Source of the DNA: an uncultured Clostridia bacterium
Lineage (GTDB): Bacteria; Bacillota; Clostridia; Christensenellales; CAMQZB01
NCBI GenBank assembly: GCA_947039455.1
Contig: CAMQZB010000007.1
Span: 16,543-80,542, forward strand
Direction: 5' to 3'
Length of the DNA stretch: 64,000 nt
A model generated the notes under the pieces. It had not been told where the DNA came from, did no database searches, and saw only the letters and a program-made list of their open reading frames with translations. A program made the translations under genes and the position numbers. Positions 61,701 through 64,000 of the stretch are shown piece after piece; the first letter of the stretch is position 1, and the number at the start of each line of letters is the position of its first letter.

Positions 61701-64000
61701 CAGAGAGCATAGTGGGCAAAGGCTATACCGTAAATTTCGACACAACAGCAACTAAAATAGATGCAAAATACGCAATAGTAGACCACCAAACATTAAAAGC
61801 TTACGCTAAAATCGGCGACGAAGAAGTAGCTGAAGTAATAACAAAAGGTGCAAAACTAGAAGTGTTATCTGTTGATGGATTACATAGTAAAGTCAAATAC
61901 GGCGAAGATGAATTATATGTATTAACTGAAGGATTACTTCAAGGTAATATGTATGAAGTAAAACTTCCAACAGGAACGAAAATCACATTTATTGAAACAG
62001 CGAAAGGCTCAAATGAATACAAACCAACATCGGAAATTGAAAGCACATTGACGGTGGGCGAAAGCACGATAAAGTATGAAGACAAGAGCGGATTATCATA
62101 TGAATACAATAAAGAAACAGGCAATTTAAATGTAGTAAAAGACGAATTTGGCAACACAATCACAACAACTTTTGAGGGTGATAAACTAGTAAAAGTAACT
62201 GATACATACGGAAGAAAACTATTATTCGAATATAACGGCAACAACTTATTAGAAAGCGTAACAGATGATTTAGATCGTCAGGTTAGATATTCGTATAACA
62301 GCAACAAACAGCTAGTGGGAACATACGATTTAAACGATAATCGCAGTAACTACACATACAATATCTTCACAGGAGTATTAGAAAGTGTTCAAGACGAAAC
62401 GAAGCAGTCGGTAATGACAAACAACTATGATATCTTAGGAAGAATAGTACGTCAATACGATGCGAATAACAACGTAAAATACTTTATATACGACGATGAA
62501 GTAACCCAAGAGGGGGAGATAGGAACATCAGCACGCTACATAATAGACGAAAACGCAATAGATAGCAGAATAGTGTATAACAGCTTCATGAAACCTATTG
62601 AAGAGCGTGATACATACGGTAATGTTACCCAATATCAGTATTATTACCACAACGACATAGATTGGATTAATATAACAGATATAAAGCGTGACGGAGCGGA
62701 GTGGAAAGCGTATGAAGAGTACACAAAAGACAATAAACCACGTACGAAAGATGTAGTAATTGATAAGAAAGGAAACCATACCCAACAAGAGAAAGACCAA
62801 CGTGGAAACGTAGTAAAAACTATCGATCCACTTGGTAAAATCACACTTATGGAGTATGACGAATTCGATAATCTAATCAAGAAAACTGACGCAATAAACC
62901 AAGTGGAAACTTTTACATATAATGAAGACGGAACACTTCTAATTAGTATAACTGATAAAATGCAAAGAGAAAAAACTTTGGATTATTATACTAGTGAAGA
63001 TGGATTTGTAACTAAAAATAAAGTAAAAAGCGAAACGGATTTCAACAACAAAACAACGCAATATTTCTATGAAGACCAGCACAAAAACTTAACAAGAGAG
63101 ATTGACGTACTTGGAAACACATCGAGAGTAAAATATGATGTGATAGGTCGAGCAATAGAGCAAATCAATGCAGAAGAGCAAAAAACAGTAATGATCTATG
63201 ACAAAATGAGTAGGTTAATACAGCAAGTGAATGCTGACGGAACGGAAAAGAACTATAGTTATGACAGCAAAAACAACTTAATAGAAGAAGAAAACGAAAA
63301 AGGTGTAAAAACAAGCTACACTTATTTTGAAAACGGAAGAATTGAGAGCAAAAACTATCCAAACGGTGGAGTTGAGCGATATGAGTATGACCTAAGCGGA
63401 AACGTAACAGCGAAATACGACTTGAAAGGAAATGCAGTAACCTATAAATACAATGATATTGGGCAGTTAATGGAAGAAAATAATTCACTTGGTGGAAAGA
63501 TAGTATATCAACGTGATAAAAACGGGAATATAACAAGCCTAACTGATCCAAATGGAAACGTAACGCAATATGAATATGATGCATTGAACCGAGCAACAAA
63601 AGAAATCGACCCATTTAACAACTTCACATTATATGAATATGACGAAATAGGAAGACAAAAAAGCGTAACATCAAAAGACGGAATCAAGATTGAATATACC
63701 TACGATGCAATCAATAGAGTAACAAGCACAACTGACAGAAACGGCAATGTGTTCACAACAGCATACAATGATATCGACTACATAAAAACAGAAACAATGC
63801 CAAACGGCGGAACGGTTATAACGCAACACAACGCAATTGGAGATGTAATCAAAACAACCAATCCAAACAATGTTTCAGCAACCTATGAGTACGATAAAAT
63901 CGGTAATCTAGCAACAAAAACCAACGAAAACGGACTAGTGGAAAGAACTACCTATGATATAATGAATCGTCCAATAAAACTAGAAAAAACAGGCGACGAA
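55787..64000 (+). CDS. Giant RHS/YD-repeat lipoprotein, 3' end cut by window
   Basis: Open from ATG 55787 to the window edge: 2,738 codons, no stop. Domain order, residues approximate: signal peptide with lipobox FTAC, Cys24; N-terminal region of unknown type with a right-handed repeat feel (25-425); Gly/Ser hinge GGGSSGGGSSGGG (425-437); eight or so Ig-like modules of about 95-100 residues (440-1222); two fibronectin III-like domains (1226-1418); four calcium-binding DxDxDG repeats of the thrombospondin-3 type (1422-1498); a Cys-rich insertion with seven Cys (about 1640-1715); a VWA-like domain with a DNSES metal motif (1745-1890); then an RHS shell beginning with the LPLNFTRTYNSM motif and YD repeats to the edge. 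RHS shells enclose a C-terminal toxin or adhesin; that part lies outside. Confidence 0.88.
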   Translation, partial: MKKKIVAILLCFIMALNTVLFTACKGIDNVYETFNDMTNIDMLVEMGVIDHYDKTQINKDMEIGEYVDILSRYFLTTPVSDNPEEEVLTMDLAYEMFLDILKYEDVQNFDKISNANVVKNVSASEPMSTFDVSLNGDDFSSEIINVGAYAPMSTFETSSNGETSSSKDYITKGIAYYLGDDYKIKSGNASLKYVSNLLASLSSTLITDSEEDYADEMSEDIVLRGRENTLSNTIVNGNLYISTDNVQTVTLKNVTVLGEIIIVGNEIKLKIENSSVNKITTSSYSGSVVDIELVDSSVGTIISNSDITINNKLSSINIYVSQKDDAKQVLKGDFNEVIIMSNSWTKLETGKITSLVIYGEETSFVLESDTKVNDLYINSMAKIYNSGEITNGHMLVVGAYFSKLPKNLLGKDEIVKTYRPASGGGSSGGGSSGGGSVTPDIPKIILNTEYMVDNIHYNVLDVIPELVVNFESRSAIKEINVKVTNNEKTIYNEKFPNVTEKVTIETLPFKGGTNILEISIENMKNQVREKTIIVERERDVPVINLNDEFNHSAIDYKELGQNAVLELSISSVLAIENINVKLTNGSKVLLNKDIAEKTKSIDMPSTIYEVGTNDLTITATNIEGDISTKVIQITKDVDVPIIDVNEAFRYEIVYFTVDTEDTVLNILVKSFSPMEKVTVKVHGASGEIYNKDYSGNDIEVSDLIYEVGENTLTIIAENKDGEVAEKSITVMREREVQLPVISLNDEFNHSTIDYKELGQNAVLELSISSVLAIDNINVKLTNGNETLLEDNFDTTNKNITLPYTIYEVGTNYLTITATNIEGDTSKKVIQITKTVDTPKINLNDAFSHEVIHFTVDNANAELIISVDSFSPMEKVTVKLNETSKEYYGEKSIRINDLKYKEGENSLKITAENADGEISEKSITIIRGEDIPKMTFNEEFRLDDIVFEELTADVFAVNAESYSSITSIEVIMTNSGNILFNDIFKNNAVEIPLYELNCQGGVNELKVTVTNAESKTFTKTINITKVFDIPVINVNSKFNFEAIEYTTLGNNPILEIDIESISNVDTLQVTVTNGGSQLFGETFTDVENVIRINNLVFKGGLNKLEIMATNAIGETVVKTIMVTRALDFPIISVNSIYNTSELNEKILSADDYLSISVESLSNIASISVIVMNKGNEIYNKTVESVSKIDVKDIVYEVDTNIVTITATNKAGEKDTRTINVIKDSVVVPPKAPTLEINSSNGIQLSWNSVAVSEATAMTYMSTKPQLKVAPSQMTYSVYRSERNGIYEEVKTDIQGNTFIDVTANAYTTYSYVVRSSFEGVHSDNSNEAKYVAPAKAPIVFSKIEGNDLTLNWNKSNGASSYEVYRENSDGTLELIAGKYLKTSYSEYIGKTTTYKIKALNAENEGSFSSEIVVEFNTIVEDEEFKFTPKADSDGDGLTDEEELILGSDALKSDTDNDGLTDFEERYHGTNPLKADTDSDGIFDGAEVLNGTDPLTANVIGEKEVVKNAVSNLATAAVTVKGDENFALATVLAHENDHEYFNNLDGIIGDPVTFTSGGYEFEEADITFTYTDAQLDEQKLSPDKLRIVYVNEETSKLETLPSVVDTVNKTVTAKTTHFSTYLLGKEDIQMQLENHEIVFLTERQHRRYYTEKQYGGTCRGYDKAKHTNDGYTECLTHKKMCADLEINNEECNYDEIPCNHRVEVKCQAPLNVCPHLYYSFTTGRDENYFDYTNIETQGVEIKIIEKYIEKAKNSELKIGIIDNSESNNIACSATSNQEELKEALETMKGETLQIIALNSFYGAPDAFSLSGKNKVLNYICIYGGSEQLKSNVLNLKRVHGIQINIISLYSGEVDPKAEVLKGVADAGNGAYYGINYDGNKDDIAKQIDLIYQKQAKVWTFEEYIKDDLPSSKTSLTFSDLYAGVEGEEVEQWITTASTNLLTGNYIHQVTDISYTQDSLPLNFTRTYNSMNPNAESIVGKGYTVNFDTTATKIDAKYAIVDHQTLKAYAKIGDEEVAEVITKGAKLEVLSVDGLHSKVKYGEDELYVLTEGLLQGNMYEVKLPTGTKITFIETAKGSNEYKPTSEIESTLTVGESTIKYEDKSGLSYEYNKETGNLNVVKDEFGNTITTTFEGDKLVKVTDTYGRKLLFEYNGNNLLESVTDDLDRQVRYSYNSNKQLVGTYDLNDNRSNYTYNIFTGVLESVQDETKQSVMTNNYDILGRIVRQYDANNNVKYFIYDDEVTQEGEIGTSARYIIDENAIDSRIVYNSFMKPIEERDTYGNVTQYQYYYHNDIDWINITDIKRDGAEWKAYEEYTKDNKPRTKDVVIDKKGNHTQQEKDQRGNVVKTIDPLGKITLMEYDEFDNLIKKTDAINQVETFTYNEDGTLLISITDKMQREKTLDYYTSEDGFVTKNKVKSETDFNNKTTQYFYEDQHKNLTREIDVLGNTSRVKYDVIGRAIEQINAEEQKTVMIYDKMSRLIQQVNADGTEKNYSYDSKNNLIEEENEKGVKTSYTYFENGRIESKNYPNGGVERYEYDLSGNVTAKYDLKGNAVTYKYNDIGQLMEENNSLGGKIVYQRDKNGNITSLTDPNGNVTQYEYDALNRATKEIDPFNNFTLYEYDEIGRQKSVTSKDGIKIEYTYDAINRVTSTTDRNGNVFTTAYNDIDYIKTETMPNGGTVITQHNAIGDVIKTTNPNNVSATYEYDKIGNLATKTNENGLVERTTYDIMNRPIKLEKTGDE
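57419..58610 (+). repeat. 594-bp internal duplication in the RHS gene
   Basis: The segment starting LNDEFNHSAIDYKELG at 57419 recurs at 58013, exactly 594 bp (198 codons) later, with near-identical DNA over the first 120 bp and lower identity afterwards. The unit spans two Ig-like modules. Confidence 0.7.

Noticed and set aside
1..64000. CRISPR arrays
   Set aside because: The only regular repeats are contiguous tandem repeats without spacers; no cas genes are present.

Overview
This window looks like a low-GC, Gram-positive, probably clostridial (Bacillota) chromosome. The signs are AT-rich codon usage, GGAGG-type ribosome binding sites, a methionine T-box, a 6S-like RNA, a CdaA-type c-di-AMP cyclase, a SpoVB/YtgP-type flippase, the DUF421/DUF4363 pair, half-size TauE/SafE proteins, and an agr-type quorum-sensing locus. 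I cannot name genus or species from the sequence alone.

Layout. 0-11 kb is housekeeping and envelope: two AI-2E-family permease paralogues (the first cut by the window edge), a short ComEC, DNA polymerase III delta (holA), a degenerate M28 peptidase, cdaA with a 50-aa membrane partner, a DUF1015 protein, aspartate kinase, then a 45-bp tandem repeat. 11-19 kb holds a small XRE regulator divergent from a 50-aa gene, a DUF421/DUF4363/flippase operon, a LysM protein, a Ca2+/Na+ exchanger, two half-size TauE/SafE proteins, mgtE behind a leader that ends in a terminator, and a YgjP-like metallohydrolase. 19.8-28.6 kb is one long minus-strand operon, larE-larB-larC followed by a nickel/peptide-type ABC transporter (two ATPases, binding protein, two permeases) and a SAM methyltransferase. 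It starts behind a ~285-nt structured leader with its own terminator, and I read it as nickel uptake coupled to nickel-pincer cofactor synthesis. 29-32 kb is a CadC-like ArsR repressor, a free HMA protein and a Zn/Cd P-type ATPase. 32-40 kb carries a beta-helix lipoprotein, a heterodimeric ABC exporter, a PH-domain protein and an aconitase-family hydratase. 40.2-40.7 kb is a repeat-rich gap. 40.7-43.4 kb is metNIQ under a T-box with an AUG specifier. 43.5-48.7 kb has an Hpt-like protein, MTA/SAH nucleosidase, a metzincin-like membrane protein, nadE, cdd and a thioredoxin-reductase-like enzyme.

48.7-52.3 kb is an accessory junction: a 6S-like RNA, tRNA-Glu(CTC), a Phd/Doc toxin-antitoxin pair, and a tyrosine integrase with CI-like and Cro-like regulators around three copies of a 17-bp operator. 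From 52.6 kb an agr locus runs in the order agrA-agrC-agrB-agrD and leads directly into a giant lipoprotein gene. That gene stays open to the window edge (2,738 codons so far) and carries Ig-like repeats, fibronectin-like modules, calcium-binding repeats, a Cys-rich/VWA-like region and an RHS/YD-repeat shell.

The most interesting content is (i) the agr locus, whose AgrD has Ser where the ring-forming Cys is expected, next to a probable contact-dependent or polymorphic-toxin-type RHS lipoprotein; (ii) the lar-nik-methyltransferase operon with a probable regulatory leader and a three-cysteine LarE; (iii) an M28-fold protein that has lost most metal ligands; and (iv) minisatellite repeats both between genes and inside metal-handling genes.
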